The notes beneath the pieces were generated by a model. It ran no database searches, was not told where the DNA came from, and worked only from the letters and a program-made list of their open reading frames with translations. This document shows, piece by piece, positions 6,580 to 6,754 of a stretch of DNA of 6,754 bases (position 1 is its first letter; each line of letters opens with the position of its first letter). Location of the stretch: NCBI GenBank assembly GCA_938004315.1, contig CALKWG010000436.1:1-6754 (forward strand), in the 5' to 3' direction. The position numbers and the translations under genes were made by a program. This DNA comes from an uncultured Spirochaetaceae bacterium. GTDB lineage: Bacteria > Spirochaetota > Spirochaetia > Treponematales > UBA12059.

Positions 6580-6754
6580 CGTCGTCCTCGCAGCTCGCTT
6601 ATTTGATGGGCTTTCTATCCGTCGAGTCTAGCGCATGCGGCGACGCGGCGCAAGCGAGGCGAGGGACGAGCTTTGCGAAGGCGGCCTTTTCGTTTGCTAA
6701 GTGGAGGTGAGGGGAATTGGCTTCCGGCTCTCGCCGTCCTGGCTCGAGCCTCCA

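Noticed and set aside
6580..6660. Promoter for the minus-strand gene starting at 6579
   Set aside because: A/T-richer words such as TAGACT and GATAGAA are present, but no -35/-10 pair with acceptable match and spacing was found.
6665..6700. Imperfect hairpin GAAGG/CCTTTTC with T residues on the plus strand
   Set aside because: Only four to five pairs with a wobble, and no plus-strand gene precedes it.
6599..6754. Minus-strand frame open from the window edge to a TAA at 6599, 20 nt before the next gene, possibly the tail of an upstream gene
   Set aside because: Only 51 codons, with about two thirds G or C at third positions, lower than the neighbouring genes appear. The peptide has no recognisable feature and another minus frame looks equally gene-like, so I could not support a gene.

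Overview
The window (6,754 nt) is strongly G+C-rich, roughly two thirds by eye. It is densely coding, with five protein genes and no rRNA, tRNA, CRISPR array or mobile element that I can see. The organism is most likely a G+C-rich spirochaete of the Treponema group. This rests on the kind of chemoreceptor present and on my unsearched impression that the 555-residue protein belongs to a spirochaete-restricted family, so it is a low-confidence inference. Isoleucine is often encoded by ATA and almost never by ATT, which is unusual at this base composition.

Layout from left to right. (1) Positions 1-1500 (+) hold the C-terminal 499 residues of a methyl-accepting chemotaxis protein. Its signalling hairpin is followed, without a membrane segment, by a family 3 solute-binding-protein-like domain. 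(2) A strong hairpin at 1499-1541 lies between this gene and a convergent DUF1015 gene (1597-2934, -). The T-tract faces the DUF1015 transcript. (3) A short divergent region, 2935-3054, carries two apparent sigma-70 promoters whose -35 elements overlap. (4) The + promoter serves a two-gene unit. The first gene (3055-4044) encodes an exported or membrane-anchored protein resembling a zinc peptidase with a degenerate HExxH site. The second (4041-4940) encodes a ten-helix EamA/DMT-family transporter, and the two overlap by ATGA. (5) Positions 4912-6579 (-) encode a large soluble protein of unknown function. It overlaps the transporter gene tail to tail by 29 nt. The likely terminator of the transporter transcript lies inside this opposing coding sequence. 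(6) Positions 6580-6754 show no gene I can support.

The genes do not form one pathway. The only convincing functional unit is the pair at 3055-4940, an extracytoplasmic protein translationally coupled to an inner-membrane transporter. The points most worth a second look are the chemoreceptor with a cytoplasmic solute-binding-like domain, the degenerate metallopeptidase coupled to a transporter, and the terminator embedded in an opposing gene.
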